This document shows positions 12,224 through 26,300 of a DNA stretch of 64,000 nt, piece by piece. Where the stretch lies: positions 1,924,661 to 1,988,660 of the forward strand of contig NC_031471.1 in assembly GCF_000006565.2 (NCBI RefSeq), given 5' to 3'. The DNA comes from Toxoplasma gondii ME49. Taxonomy: Eukaryota > Apicomplexa > Conoidasida > Eucoccidiorida > Sarcocystidae. The translations under genes were made by a program, and so were the position numbers. Below the pieces are notes generated by a model. It was given only the letters and a program-made list of their open reading frames with translations. It ran no database searches and was not told the DNA's origin. Position 1 is the stretch's first letter. Each line of letters begins with the position of its first letter.

Positions 12224-15200
12224 CTATGTCCAGATAAGGGCGTTTCCGTCAGTTTCGTCGTTCGGGCAGACGCCTGAGGCGAGGGCCTTTCTCTTCGCCA
12301 TTTCCATTTCGTAGAGAGGCGAAAGCTCCCTCAGGCGGTGAATTTGCTTCACGAGCCTCTCTACGCATTGCCGCACATCCTCCTCTCGCGTAAATCTCCC
12401 TGAACGAAAAAAGAGACGAAAGTGAAACGTATGCAGGCGCCAGAGAGGACTCGACAGAGGGTCGCTTCTGTCTCCAAGTCCTCGAGAAATCGGGAAACAC
12501 AGACTCAGTAGCCACCCACAAACGAGGGACTCCAGAGAGTCGCGCGAAGACGACAGCCGCAGGAGAAAACTCAGCGAGAGAACTTCTTTCCGAGGTGAAG
12601 ATCTGACGCTAACTCCTACAGACTTCCCGACAGCCGTACCAATGCCGAATCGAAGAGAAGTATGCGCAACTTCCTCGCCGACGCCGAGAGCGCGAAGTAC
12701 GTAGGACGGTTCCAGGGAAGCGCTCGTGCATGCGCTGCCTGAGAAAAAAGAAAATAGTACGAGCAGCGCCGTGTAAGAGAGACACCCCAAGCCGCCACAG
12801 ATCCAGAAGATACACCCAACGGTTCGACCCTGAGCATCCTGTGCTTTCATCTCTTGCACCATGAACGCGACTACCTCGTTTTTGGCCGAGCCCACACATT
12901 CTCCCAGTTTGGAACGCATGCGCAGCTCTGTGTTTGTTTTTCTTCGAAGAAAGACTGTAACAGAAGTCTCAACGGACGCGGATCCTTTGGCAAAGTTGCC
13001 CGTGAACAGCGCCTCCTAGCATCAAGCGGAGCCGGGTATGTGATCCTGAATAACTTCGCGAGAAAGTTGGACGAACCGCAGACCTCCGTGCTCGACGGAA
13101 ACACGAAGAGAAGGGGAAGCAAATGCATCTGCGGCTGAGAGAGGCGCCCAGACGTTTCGTCGTTCTACACGCTCTCTGATAAGATAAAACAGTCCGAGAC
13201 TTTGATTCGCCGAATCTCACCCGAAGAGATGGCGACGTCGCGAATGCTCATGAGGACAGACTCGCCCTCGACGAAGGTGAAGGAAATGTTCAAGTTTCCT
13301 GGATAGCGGCTGGTCAAGCTCCCGTTCACTTCGATGTCAGGAATTTGCTCGCGCACCGACTGCACGCACAAAATGGAAAAAAGGGAACATGGAAAGAAGC
13401 GAGACGGAGAAAAACGCAAGAGACACAGCGAGAGACACGGATACATGCAGAGACAGAGATAAAGAAAACACAGACAGAGGTCGAGAGGAGAAAGAGATAC
13501 AGAGACCGAGAATCGGGAGACAGAGCCACGGAGGCGGACGGCCTGAGGCGCGCTGTGGGGATGGTTCGGTCTGCTCCCAGTGGCTCTCGGCTTATATGCG
13601 GAGACGACAGAGACAGCCGTCTCTCAAGTCGGGGAGGAAACGGAAACGACCGCCCACAGGAAGCAAGACGGCGAAGCAAGAAGCGAGGAAATCGCCGCTG
13701 CGGAGAGAAAACTGACGCGGAGAGAGAGAAACGTTTATCAGGAACAAGACACACAGAGAGGAGGAAGAACGACGGACTCGGAGAACAAGGCGCGCAGCCG
13801 AAGAGACGACCCAGCGAACGGGGGAAAACAGAAGGTTACAGAGGAAAAAGAAAACGCGTTTGGATGGCACGAAGACGAACAGGAACAGAGGGAACAATAG
13901 CGAGAAGATGATGTCTAAACCGCACACGAGCAACGGAAGACATGCCGAAGTAACGGAAAGGACGGAGAAACAGCGAACGACAAAACAGGTACGAGAAAAG
14001 ACGAAAGAAACTTACATCGAGGAGAAGACGAGCGAGTCGGGATACGTGTCTCCGGTCGTTCTCCATTTCTTTTTCCGCCAGTTCGCAAGCTGCTCCGAAG
14101 CCTACGCAAAGAGGCGTCGCCAGGGTTCCTGGGAAAAAGGAAAAATCACCTCGGTCTCCAAAAGACATCACTCCTTGAAAACAATTTTTATTCAAAAAAC
14201 AATGTTACCTCGAGCCGTCGAACGCGCACACTCCACCTTCTGTCTCCGAAATTACGGTCCTTTGCCCCAATAACGGCATCCATCGACGCATGTCCATAGA
14301 TACATCTATCTAGGCATATATAAACATATATATACATATATATACATACATATATTTACAAACACTTACATATATATATACATATATATATACATATATT
14401 TACACATACTTACATATATACATATATATACATATATATACATATATATATATATATATATGCATATATTTACACACACTTACATATATATATATATATA
14501 TATGCGCATGTATGCACATACGAACACATACATTATTTTTGTTCATGTGCATGCAGAGACAGGTGACCTCTGTGTGGCTGCGTCGACCCCCTTGAGTGTC
14601 TCAGACCCAGGAAACGGCGCTGCCAGTTTCGCCGCATATCCAGAAATCGCGGGATACACATTTGCTCGGAGTCGCAGAGACGCGCAGAGAGAGCGAGAGA
14701 AGGCTTCCCGAGACTAGAAGAGCACAGCGAAGTTTACGAATGTCGCCCACAGCTCACCACTGCGCAGGCCGCGCTCCTGGCCGCCGCCGTCGATGAGAGG
14801 TTGCAGGCGAACGCGGGGATTCTTCGCGCGAACGAAGAGCGCGCCAATCCCTTTCGGTCCGTAGATCTTGTGACTCGAGAGAGAAAGGAGATCGATCCCC
14901 ATTTCGTCGACGTCGATGGGCAGTTTGCCTGCACCCTGCGCTGCGTCTGCGACACACATGCAGAGAAAAATGTTCTTCGACTCAAAGACGCGCCTCTCCA
15001 ACGGGAACGATGCAGAGACAGAGACCGCCAGCTGCGACGGAGAGGTCCACAGGACAAGTTACGCACCTAGCACAGAGAGTGAAAATGAACCTGCAGCTTC
15101 CTCAAAGGCCGCGGAAAAGAAGGACAGAACCAGAGCACCACGGAAATCCGTCTGTCCGCGTTTCTGCTTTTAACCGTTGAATCTGTTCGCGAAGGTCGAC

Positions 15201-15698
15201 GAGAGCCAAGCAAGCAGACTCCTTCTTGTTACGGAGAAGAAGCGTCCTCTCTCCACTACTGTCATTCTCTCTCTTCCCGGGCGCATGCAACCCTCAAAGA
15301 CTCGCCGTCGCAAAAATGAAATGCGGCGCCACAACTGCGTTGCATGCAGTCCAGAGTCACCCATCCGAATTCAAAACGCGTTCTCAAGTGTTCATACCCT
15401 TGAACGCGCAGAGAAGTTGAGAGACCTGCCAGCAGTGCAACGATCACCTGCTGCCACACAGACCTCAGGGAAACCTAGGCTTCCCTTATTCTACGAATCA
15501 ATGCACATTTCGGCAATGATACACTCATATATGCATATATATATATATATATGCATATACGTATGTGTGTGTATTGGTGTACAACTTTATACGTTCAGAA
15601 AGTAGACGAAAGTACAAACATATCTTATATATACACATATATACATATATATATGAATATATATATGAATATAAATATATATATGAATATATATATGA

Positions 15699-15729
<31 letters not shown>

Positions 15730-17416
15730 TATATGAATATGTATGTATTCATGTATGTAGTTTCACTTTGGAGTGTGTGTTTGTGTACCTGTGTGGAAGA
15801 GGATGTCGTGTCGTTTGCATATTTTTCCGATTTCTTCGAGGTTTTGGACGACGCCGATTTCGTTGTTGACGAACATGACGGAGACGAGCAGGGTGTCAGG
15901 TCGAATCGCTTTCTCGAGCTCCTCCAAGTCGACGAGGCCGTCTGTTTTCACGGGCAAGTACGTAACGTCGCATCCCCGCGCGCCCTGAGACTCGGAGAAC
16001 TCGAGCTGCAGCATCCGACAGCACTGGAGCGCGCATTTGTGCTCGAGCTGGGTGGTGATGACGTGCCTGCGCGCGCGCGCCGCTGCCCGCGTCTCCCCTC
16101 GCTTCTCGCTCTTGCGAAAGGTCACCGGATGCCCTCGGCAGTAGTAGTGGACGGCGCCCTTCAGCGCCAAGTTGTTGCTCTCCGTCGCGCCGGAAGTGAA
16201 AATGATCTCTCGAGCGCGCGACGCGTCGAGCCCCAGGAGGTGCGCCACCTGCTTCCTGAGAGTAGAAATGAAGAAAAACAGTGGGGACAGAGAGACAGCG
16301 CAAGAAAGAGAGAGAGACAGCGCAGCAAAGATGGAGAAACCGAAGGAGAGACAGACAACGGGCAAGATCTGAAGAATGAAGACTGAACGAAGACGCAGCG
16401 AGCAAAGACTCAGCGATCCAGTGTCTACATTTGCACACAGGGCGACTGAATGGGCTGCCGAGTCCTCGCTCTCTTTGCTTCTGCGGAGGAGAGGAGATGC
16501 GCACCGTGGCGCTCACCGCCTCTCCTCCTGCTCATATGTCCACAAATGCATGCACAAACGCATACGAGCATGATAGCCAGTGACATCCGCATGTCCCCGC
16601 GGACCGTCCTCCAGCTGCGAACTCTAAAACACACATACGCAGAGGGGCATCTGTGGCTCGAAAGCAGCAAGGGTGCCGCGGGCGGCGGCTCAGCTCGTAC
16701 CTCGCTTTCTCGACAGCGGCGTCTGCCTCCCAGCCGACTGCATGCGAACTTGAGTGAGGATTTCCAAATTTGTCAAAGAGGAAAGGAAGCATCGCATCTG
16801 TCACACGAGGATCTTGAACGGTCGTCGCCTGGTTGTCCAAGTAAACGGGTCGCGATCCCACCACTGCTTCCCCGCCGCTCTCAAAGGCTCCAGATCCCGA
16901 AGAAGGAGAAGAAGAAGAAGAAGGAGGAGAAGGAGAAGAAGGAGAAGGAGAAGAAGGAGAAGAAGAGGATGACACGGAAGAGAAGGGAGCAGCTGCAGAC
17001 GCGAGGAAAGGGGAGAAGAGGTGCAAGTCAGAAGCCTGTGGGTGTTGCCGTGAGGCAGAGGGCAGGAGCGCGGGTGAAGTAGCGTTCCAGGACCTGCAGA
17101 AGGGGGAGTTTTCTTCGGTGTTGAACGTCGCGAGCGTCGCTGTTCGACGTTCCCTGTCTGCGAGGTCAGGCCGGGACCTCAAAGGACCTCGGTGAAGATT
17201 AAGAAAGCTCCTTGACGACGCGCGCACCGCTGTCGTCTGGAGAGGGACACAGGACGCAGTCGAGAAGAGAGACGAGAGAGGAGAGAACGAAGAGCGAGAC
17301 GAAAGAGAAGAAGAGCGCGAAGAGAACACAGTGAGAGGCGGAACGGTGGAAAGAGCATAGCAGCGACCTCTGCAGGGCGGTGCGGCCGCGCAGGCGACTT
17401 TCGCGAGTCGACTCAT
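12224..17416 (-). CDS. NFS1: Mitochondrial cysteine desulfurase (IscS/NFS1 type)
   Basis: This PLP enzyme takes sulfur from L-cysteine as an enzyme-bound persulfide and supplies it to mitochondrial Fe-S cluster assembly. Exons in transcript order: 16701-17416, 15789-16255, 14758-14946, 14016-14128, 13221-13359, 12640-12738, 12399-12224. They sum to 1899 nt (632 residues plus stop) with every phase matching. The core begins near residue 189 with [11 protein letters not shown]. The PLP lysine lies in [12 protein letters not shown] (about K421). The catalytic cysteine lies in [20 protein letters not shown] (about C545), the group I (IscS) form rather than the apicoplast SufS form. The chosen start, [19 protein letters not shown], looks like a mitochondrial presequence; the frame stays open upstream to about 17866, so a longer N-terminus is possible. 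The roughly 190-residue extension contains a Ser/Pro run, and about 20 extra residues sit before [13 protein letters not shown]. Human NFS1 has 457 residues. Confidence 0.95.
14310..14512. repeat. (TA)n/(TACA)n microsatellite in an NFS1 intron
   Basis: Alternating tatata and tacata runs over about 200 bases, within the intron between NFS1 exons 3 and 4. Confidence 0.85.
15528..15738. repeat. (TA)n/(TATGAA)n microsatellite in an NFS1 intron
   Basis: A run of tatata with interspersed tatgaa units, shortly downstream of the NFS1 exon 2 donor at 15788 in the transcript direction. Confidence 0.85.
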
Positions 17417-20400
17417 CTTGCACGAGAGATCCGCGGGAGCTGGAAAAATCCAAGAACTCGGGGGAAAACGGAGAAGTTCCGGGAAGTGAGAGGGAGGGTG
17501 TGAACACACAAAAGGCGCGAAGGAGTGACAAAAAAAAGAAATGCAGCGCCAAAGGAGACACACGTCTCTGCCTTGTTCCGTCACTTGTAGGACAAGAAAG
17601 CTACTGAGGTCTCTATAGACACCCGAAGCTGCGAGCTTCTGCTCTCTGCACAAAACAAACGAATCCGTCGGGAACGAAGCGTCAAAGGCGCGAGAAAACG
17701 CGTTTTTCGTTTCTCCGGCAAAAAAACGGGGAAAAGCGGCGAATCGCAGTAAAGTCGACACTGCGAAAAAGTCTGCTGGGGTAAAACGAGAAGACCGTCT
17801 GCGCGCGAGGAAGAGGAAACTTTTTGGGTGCGAGAACCGCGTCGCGATGCATGCAAAAACGTCCACGAGCGGTGAACCCCAAGCCGAGAAGGAAAACGAT
17901 GTTCGCAGGGTGGAGAAGCGAGCGCAAAATTGCCTTTCTTCAGCGACATGCGCGACCCGTGTCGCGCTCTCCAGACGTCCCCTCCCTCAGCTGCGCGGAG
18001 TTCCGCGTTCGACGCGTTTTTTACCTCTGGACTGTGTAGAAGAACGAAATGGAGGGAGACAGAGGTGAAACAGAAAGGAAAAGAAGAGAAACGCAAGGGG
18101 ATGACAAGAGAGGCGAAGGACACCCTTCAGGTTCCGTCGTCGAATCAGGCCGAACACTGGGGTACAACTGATGCGTCAGACTCCTGCGGCTTCTCTTGTG
18201 TAAGAACTGGAAATGTCCTGTGGCTCACTGAGACACCGTGGCTCGGGCAGAGACCGCGACGACGCAAACTTGGGAAGGTCGCATTTCTCGACCGCGAAAT
18301 CCTGGAAAATATGGCAAACAGCTCTGCATGCACGATTTACGCTCGCTGTTTCTCGGACACACCGTCTGCAAACAACGCTCAAAAACACTTGGGTAGGCTG
18401 CGGTAAGTTGCAGGAAATGCGTTTTTGAAGAAGGGAGAACGGCGGTGATTGAAGCGGGAGAAGAAGAGGTCAACATCTGTGTATACGTAAGAAAGCGCGG
18501 ACAGAAGGAAGCTGCTCGCGGCAGCCGAAGGCAGAGAGACCGAGTCGCGCACACCAGGTTTCTGGGCGAACTCGGCTTTACAGACACCGCGCCGAGTTGA
18601 GAGGAAGACAGAAAAAAAACGGAGAGAACAAAAGAGATGCGCGGCGAAAAGCTGACTGTCGGCAGATCTTCCGCGAGCGTCGTTTTTGCCGCATCTGCGG
18701 AGCGCGAGAAAGTGACTGCGGAGACGACGCGAGACAGCCGAGTCCGTGTCGCTCGAATTTTTTCCAGGTTTGCATGCAGCGAGGGGATTGAGGAGCGCTT
18801 TCCACGTCCTTTTCGAGAAGAAGCGCGAAAAGGTTGGACAAGTTTCCTTGCAAAGAGCCACTGTGTGTCTGAGAAAACGCGTTTTTCCGATTCGTACTTC
18901 TGGCGCTCCCCCTCCCCCACTCGGGTGCAGATTTGCAGACCCGCCTCTGCCGTTCTCAGCTCCATTCGCGGAGAGAATTCTGTCTCGGATTCAGTCGTCC
19001 CAGTGGCATTTTCAATCTTCAGAAGAAGCGCACTGTTTCTGCGGAAGAAGGCGGGCGTCCGACGCACGCGGAGAGCTCCGAAGGAGTGTCTGCTCTGGAG
19101 AGAGAGTGCATATTTGCCTTCCTTTCTCTCGACGCTGGGTCTCTCGCTCAGGTCTTCGCTGGTCTCTTCTTTTCCGCTGTCTCTTCTGTCCTAGGCTTCT
19201 CCCAGAGGCTTCTTCCCTCTGTCTCCTCCGCTTTGTCCTCTGCGCAAAATTCTCTCGAGCTTTGCTCCTCTCTCCTTTTCAAAGATGCCGTTCATGTGGA
19301 GACAGCGGGCGTATTGCGCCCCAGTTCCCTCTGCCTTTGCTTCTCAGCAGCCGAACGGTTTGGGAGGCGAAGCGGGGGTCCGAAAGCCTCTGCTGCGCTC
19401 GAACAGCGAGAGTCTCTCGGTTTTTTCGCAGATCCCCGACGGTCTTCTTGGCCATACGACAAGTGTGACCATGGGCAACTCGGACATTTTCTTTCTTCCA
19501 AAGCCCTCCAATCTCCTCAAAATCGCTCTGCCCGCCTTCGTCTTCATGCCCAACCTAACCATCTTCACCAGAGCGTTCCCCTTCTACGCTCACACCAGCG
19601 CTTAAATCCGAACAACACAGACACACAAATCGCGACGCAGATGTGTACATACACATACGCATGTACATATATATACATATATATACATATATATATATAT
19701 ATGTATATGTTTGTGTGGATATCCAAATGCGTCTAGGAGTCTTCATGTTCACTTGTTTGCACGTTCGACTTTCTGGGTGTGTGTTGCTGGTGTCTGAGGT
19801 GAAAGGTCCACAGGAGTCTGCATGCGTTTAGAGTGGCGTCGGGGTGCGAGTCGCGTTCTCGGTGACTCCCAGCGAGCGGGAAATGCGGGAGGATTTGAGG
19901 GTGAGAGACGCGCTTCTTTTCTGTCTGCGCAACACAGGGAGAAGGGAGATGGACAACGGAGTTTTCCTGTGTCAATGCCCCTGCATGCGTTTCTGTGCAT
20001 CCTGAAGATTCCTCGCAAACGGCCGAACCGAGAGACGCACTCTCCTTGGATTTACAAAGGTCACTGAACACGGAGACCGTTTTCTTTCAACGAAACGGGT
20101 GCTTGGAGCTGGCTTGAAATCTCGCTGCTCGGTTTCCCCTTGGCTTCCCTCCGTCGCCTTTGCTGCGGCTCGGCCCACTGGGGCACCGCAAGATCTCGGC
20201 TCTCCATTTCGACACTCAAGCCTCGTGTACTGGGGCCTTTTCTGCATGCAGTTGTTTTCCACGCTCGAACAGGGGAACCAGTATATTTTAGTATACTTTA
20301 GGAAAACACCCATTCCGAAAACGACCGTTTTAGATTGGGAAATATATTTTTTCGACACTTGAGTGCCACACACTTTTCCGTAAAATCGCACTACTTTTGT

Positions 20401-23355
20401 ATCGAAAGCTCCGACCGAGGCAGAGTCGCTGGAGGTCTAAGCCAGAATTTTCGGAAAGGAACTTTTACGGCAAGTTTCCAGTAGTTGAGGACCAGTGCGT
20501 AAAAACATGGAGTGGCGCGGAGGTAAACTCCTTCCTTTCCTCCCTTTTTCCTTGAGGACTCCTGAGATTCATGTAGCTGAATATTCATGTGTCAAACGTC
20601 CACACATCGGTAGAGACACACAGAGACAAGCATAATGAGAAAGAGATACAGAGAACTGCACTTGAAATAATTCAGGAACACTGTATCGATGATCTCATGT
20701 GTCATAGCGGTGTCCCTGGAACTGAATAAACAGAGACAGAAAATATGGAGGATACTAAGTGGAACTCCAGTCGCCTTACAGGATACAGACGACCAATTTC
20801 TTCTTGGTAGCTGTGGACTCCGCCAGCTCACATAACGTAAGATAGCTAATAGCGGTGGAAGCCGCAAATAGCTAGCAGTTGAACGGCAGAAAATGGAGTG
20901 ACATACACGAAAGACCGTGGAGAACTGTTTGCGTAAAGTATTGGTTTGGAATTCCCTTCCCTAAAGGAGATCGTCAGCTGAGATCACTTTCTGCACGCGC
21001 CTGACCTCAACTGACGAATCCATTCCAGAGTTTCAGAATTTCCAGACTGGCAACGGCGTTCAAACAGTAGAGTCTCGTGGTTGCATTTGGACATGTACGT
21101 GTACATACATATATATAGACTCATTTAAATTACTCCGCATATGCACGCATGTATTTATGTATACAGATACAGAGTCTGCTGATATCCAGATAGGCAGAAG
21201 CCGATGCCGTCCAGTGAGGACGCACTGTGAACCGCGATACGAAACAGTATTTTACAGTGACTCACTAAAAACACGACAGAATGTTGCAGTATCCAGGATA
21301 GTCGCTGTGCGACCGTGACTTTCTCTCATTCGCTGTTCCAGAATATAAACCGCATTCTTTCCGCGTCATTCGAGGCAGATCCGAAGAAGGGATGCCCTTA
21401 GAAGAATGGAAGTTTTCTCAGCTACAGCGCACTGCATCCCAATTTCGTAGTGTGCGCGGAAACTGTCCTTTCGCCGTCGGATGTCGCGCATTTCCTCTTT
21501 TTAGAGAGTAATCAGAACCAAAGAGCTCCATTCCAACACACAACAAGCGGCAAATGTATGCGTGACGTCCACATATGCAAGTGCTTTTGCGTTCTGAAGT
21601 TTCGCTGCAGCATCACCTGAGAGTCGTACGGTAGTGAATTCCTAGCTGATGGAGCACAAACTCACAATCGAGAAGGCGTATGTCGATCCTGTCAATTCCC
21701 AGACACCTTCCGCCACGGAGCCACCCGAGAATGCGGTCTTGAGCATTCTAAAAACTCTTCGGCGGCACCCTTCAAAAAAAGTTTTCACTGGCATTGTTCC
21801 TTTTTCTCAGTGCGTCGAGAGATCAGTCTGTCGTCACACAAATCTTTCTATACAGTTTTGTGCAGATCTTTATGTTTGGAAAAGGATCGTCTTAAATGTA
21901 GCTCACTGCGTCACAAAGATTCCTAGAGTCTCGCCGAACTCGTGCGGACACTCTTTTTGCGTTGACGGCTAGAGGAATTCTACAGTGTGCATTTCTGAAA
22001 GCACGATATTTGCTGCATCCTGTATCCAGAACTTGGCACGCAAAGTGGTTTGCCGTCAAACAACTTCCTGACTGTTCAACGATTCAATTTAGACTCTTTT
22101 ATTTCCAGGACGTCTGCCTCTTCCCTCAACGTCTTCCCCTCAAGCCCGTACGACGAGTCTGCAGCCCCAAATTCACCTTGGTAGCCTCCATGAAACGCAC
22201 TTCTGTGCCCCGAAGGAAGATGGAATTTCAGCAGAAATTCTGCAAGGGGTCCTGTGTGCATCTCTGGAAACAGGCATTTGCCCATAGAATCATAAAAACA
22301 CGCTTACGTGTACCTGTAAACATAGGCTGGGAGTTCTTTGTGAAAAAAGCTGAGATGGGGCTCCTGTAGGCGCACGGAAAAGCAAGCAAGGAAAGGGCTG
22401 CTAGTTCCATCCCCGTCAACCGTGTCGTGGCAGTTTCGAGGATCCACGGTTCGCGTTTCTACTGTGGCAAAGACTGAGAATATTTGGAAGCGGCCTTTCT
22501 CACGTTGGCGGCTCGTGACCCCTGACTAGCCCAAAGTTCTGCGTCGTCTGGTTTTCCGTCGTTTCATCGGGTCCGTCGAGATTCCTAATACCTTGTCGTC
22601 ATTCTTTTTCTCGTGGCATGTTCTTCTTCACACCGTGACGTGACTCAGACCAGGAAGTGATGGAATTTCACGGTTGTACAGCAATCAAGGGATTCGAAGA
22701 TAGAATTCATTTCCCCTCAGCTCTCGAACTAGACCTGTTTCCGGTCTGCTTCCCCTTTTCCGCAGAACGCGGGGACTCTCTGTTGAGCTTGTCCCTCTGA
22801 CGTGATTGAGTTTGCCGGAACTTGAGCCGTGTCTGTTCCTTGCCCCACCATTGTCCCTTTTCTCTCCTGTTACCATCTGTTCTTTTGAACACAGCCACGT
22901 GCTCACTCTCAGAGGTTGAATAGCATGAGCAGCCCCGAGAGGAACAGTGTCTGGACGTGTATCACCTCTCTGGAAAGGTTTTCGTTTCTCTTGTTACTCC
23001 CGCAAAGCTGGCGATGCCCCACAGAGGTGGAGAAGGAGGACTCGACAAGGGTCAAGATATCCAGAATCCCGCATGCCTGTGTGTGTGTCGGATGAAACGA
23101 AGTCTACCTAAATCTTCACGAGTCTAACAAGATTACAAGATTTGCTGGAACGGAGTATAAAGCATTGAAAAATGTCTCGGACACTCGCGGAGTTTGAAAA
23201 GTAGGAAGTCCAGTAGAACTGCCCTGCGTGTTTTTCCATGCGCGAATGCACGTGTCGGTCTCCCTGTCACTCTGTGTTGGAGGGGAAAAGGGCGCATTCT
23301 TTCGGCTCTCGGTATTTTCTTCTTGTGACCTTCTGTTTGTCTTTTCGTGGCCACG
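17417..23355. other. 5.9-kb divergent intergenic region between NFS1 and DRC11
   Basis: It should hold the leaders and promoters of both genes. Open frames at 18225-19736 on both strands overlap each other and show no domain, so no gene is called; the best is a frame at 19285-19605 on the plus strand. (TA)n occurs at about 19664-19712. From about 20270 to 23300 the sequence is more AT-rich, and I see no gene, RNA or element there. Confidence 0.45.
17848..17854. promoter_or_regulatory. TGCATGC motif upstream of NFS1
   Basis: A palindromic TGCATGC lies about 430 bases upstream of the chosen NFS1 start. This motif is a known Toxoplasma promoter element bound by ApiAP2-type factors; its use here is an inference from position. 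Partial forms (GCATGC, TGCATG) are scattered through the window. Confidence 0.35.
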
Positions 23356-26300
23356 ATGTCACACCGGACCTACAAGAAGAAACTGCGGGGAGCAATGGAC
23401 GACTTGAAAGAGCTTCTTCAGCTTGAGCAAGACTGCGTCGTTCTTCCAACGACGAGTTCCGAGGTGGAAACTTTCTACCCGAAAGTTGCGCGACTGTACG
23501 TCCGTTACATCGTGGTGACAAATGCCATCGAAGCCTGCCACGATAACATCGTCCATCCTCAAGAACGTGCGTTCGTGCGCAAAGTCCTGGAAACGCTGCT
23601 TGTGAGACTTCTTGAAATCAAGAAAATCGTCATCGCAACCAGTCCCAGGGACGGTTCGCCGCATCTTTTCATCGCTGACGTTCTGTCATATCTCGACGTT
23701 TCCCCCGAACAAGCGACCTTACGAATTCCCCGTTTCTTGAAAGATGATCCAGACGCAGCCGAGCAGTGGGACGTCAAAATGCAGAAACTCGAATACTGGG
23801 CAGCGACGCTCAGAGGTGTGTAGACTGCTAAGGCAATCGTGTCTACTTTCCACCAGAACGGCCCGGGAAAACGCAGACGTAAAAACAGAAAAGGGGGTCC
23901 ACTTTCATCACCAGAACGGCCCCCGTATTCTACAAGCGGAACTAATGAACGCCATGCATCATTGTAACAGAAAATCATGAACCGCTTTCCCAGAACGATG
24001 CCACTCGCTTCTTGCCACTGGCCACCTACGTTCCTGCCCACTTGTCCGTGGTTCGTTGCAGGTTTGCACATCCACGAATGTAGATATGAAGAGGCGTATA
24101 GCGAACGATGAGGGACTTAAATTGGTGTCAGGAGTAGAATCGGCAAAGAGATGCGGGGGATAGACAGGGACAGTCGAGGAAACGAAATTCCGAAGATGAG
24201 ATGCCTCCCGAGACATTGCTCCACCTGGGCACTTCGGGTTTAGCGCACTTCTTCTGTTCATGAGGTCCATGGCACTGAAGTATCATTGGTAACCCACGAA
24301 ACGCAAACATGCCTACAGAGCTGAGAGGTTGGGGGTGTTTTTTATTGTTCAGTCGAGCGCAGGCAGTGCACTTGTGCTTGGTTCTTCTTCTGTTTCAATT
24401 TCGCGTTGCGTTCACAGACGAAAAGAGACTGGTGTTCGACGACTTGAAGAAACCGTTAAAGACACTTCATGAACTTACGAGAGAGGAAGCAAGGAACTGC
24501 ATTCTGCGCCACGAGAGAGGGCGAGCAAGCATCCGTCGTCTGCTGCTTCTCGCGAATGTTTACAAAAGACAGGCGAGGGAAACGCATGAATTGAACGACG
24601 ACGACGAAAGTCAGCCTTTCTTTTTCGCACATGCGAGTGCAGGATGATCTCAAAGTTCCCCCGAAGCCTTGTGATTGAGCTATGCGTTTCTAACTCGACT
24701 TGGACTCTGTAAACAACCAAAGATACATTCTTAGGGGTTACCATGCGTCACAACGCATGAGGACAGACAGGGTTACGTGCAGCGCAGTGTGGTATCCTCG
24801 ATCACAACAAGTCTGGCATCTCTCTAAAGATAGGTCGAGTTCCGTCTGGCAGTGTCAACGTCTTGTGTGCGTTCCTGAGGCGATTCATTACTCTTCTTAA
24901 TGATGTTTTTCTCCTTTCTTTGTTGAATGTAGAACATGGCGTCTCCTCATTCCTTGACATGTATGGATTACACGCAGCGCGATGGACGACTGCTTTCGGT
25001 TTTTCTTTCAAATGTTCCAGCTCCGCTGTTCCTTCCGAAGCCTGTTCTATCCACGGTAGACACCTCGTTTCTGGATACAGTGGTTTCGCTGTGTTCTTTT
25101 CCTGTTCCTGTTTCTCCTGCATCTTTTGATTTCGTGTGAAGATTCACTTTGCACGTTGTGGTGTTCAGCAAATGCGCTCAGGACATGGGAAGCAGCGAGT
25201 CGAATTCAGGCTGTGTGGAGGGCTTGGTCTTGCCGTCGCCGGGTCGAGAAGGAGAGAAGAACATCTCTGGTTTTCTGGGGCTTCGACTTCGTGGAGAGTG
25301 ACAGTCAATCAACGGAGGAAAAGCGCCTTCTCAAGCAAGTGTTTGCGACGAGAAAACTCTTTCAAAAAGAAGCCGAAAAAAAGTACAACGCTTCCCTCGA
25401 CACCGAGCTCGCGTGGTTGCGCAACAACGTTGGCTCCGAGTTAAAGGTATGCTACAGAAAGCCTAAATCCTACAGGGGTGGAATGGCAGCAGGGGCAGAA
25501 AGACGGATGCCCGCGTTTTAAAGACCTGAAACTCAGACCAGGAAATGAGCTTCCCTTTCCTGGTTGCTGCCTGAGAGTCATCGGGTTTGTGAAGGGGAGA
25601 AGAGTTCTTACACTTCATGTCGAAAGAACTCAAAGAACCAAATGCCCTGTGATCTACAGAGTCTAACGGGACATTAGACGGAATCTGCGATATATATATA
25701 TATATATCTTTGGGTACCGTACATCAGCGTGAAAAAAGTCTGGTCTGTGTTCTTTTTAACCCGGGGAGAACGGCACGGAGAACGCGCGTCTTTCTTGGGT
25801 CGAAAGACTGGGGAATGTTCGTGATCTTGCTTTCCTTTTGTTGGATAGACCGCGGAGATGCTTCGCGGTTTTGATTCTCTCAATGCTTCGCGTTTGCATC
25901 CACGGGTTTCTAGAAGATCGGCTGAGGAGCTCAAGTGGGGGCTTCAATGCTGGCAGGAAATCCCTCATGTTCGTTCCGCTTGTTTCGAGCAGAAACGGAC
26001 TCGCAGAGTCTCTCCCGGTTTCGTCGCTGTTTCCTCTGCACAGGCCCGAAAGTTTGAGGAAGGGCGAGATTGGATGCTCGAGTTTCGGCGACAAGTTGGG
26101 TCCTTCCCCACTTCTTTAGCCGATCGCACAAAAGATTACGACGGCATTCCGCCTCCCCCCCCCGACGGGCGTCCGTACAAAATCGGTTTACCAGGTGCCG
26201 ACAAGAGGCCAGCAGCAAAAGCAAAGGCAAAAGCTCAGCCGGCAAAAAGTAAGAATCTGACGCCAGTTTGTCCTCCACATAAAAGAGATTTTGAAAAAGG

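Noticed and set aside
18225..19736. Overlapping frames of 160-280 residues on both strands between NFS1 and DRC11
   Set aside because: Composition is Ser/Arg/Leu-rich on both strands, there is no domain, and no convincing set of splice sites joins them.
20270..22400. AT-richer block considered as an organelle-derived insertion or small nuclear RNA
   Set aside because: I saw no recognisable cytochrome, rRNA or spliceosomal RNA signature; a similarity search would be needed to go further.
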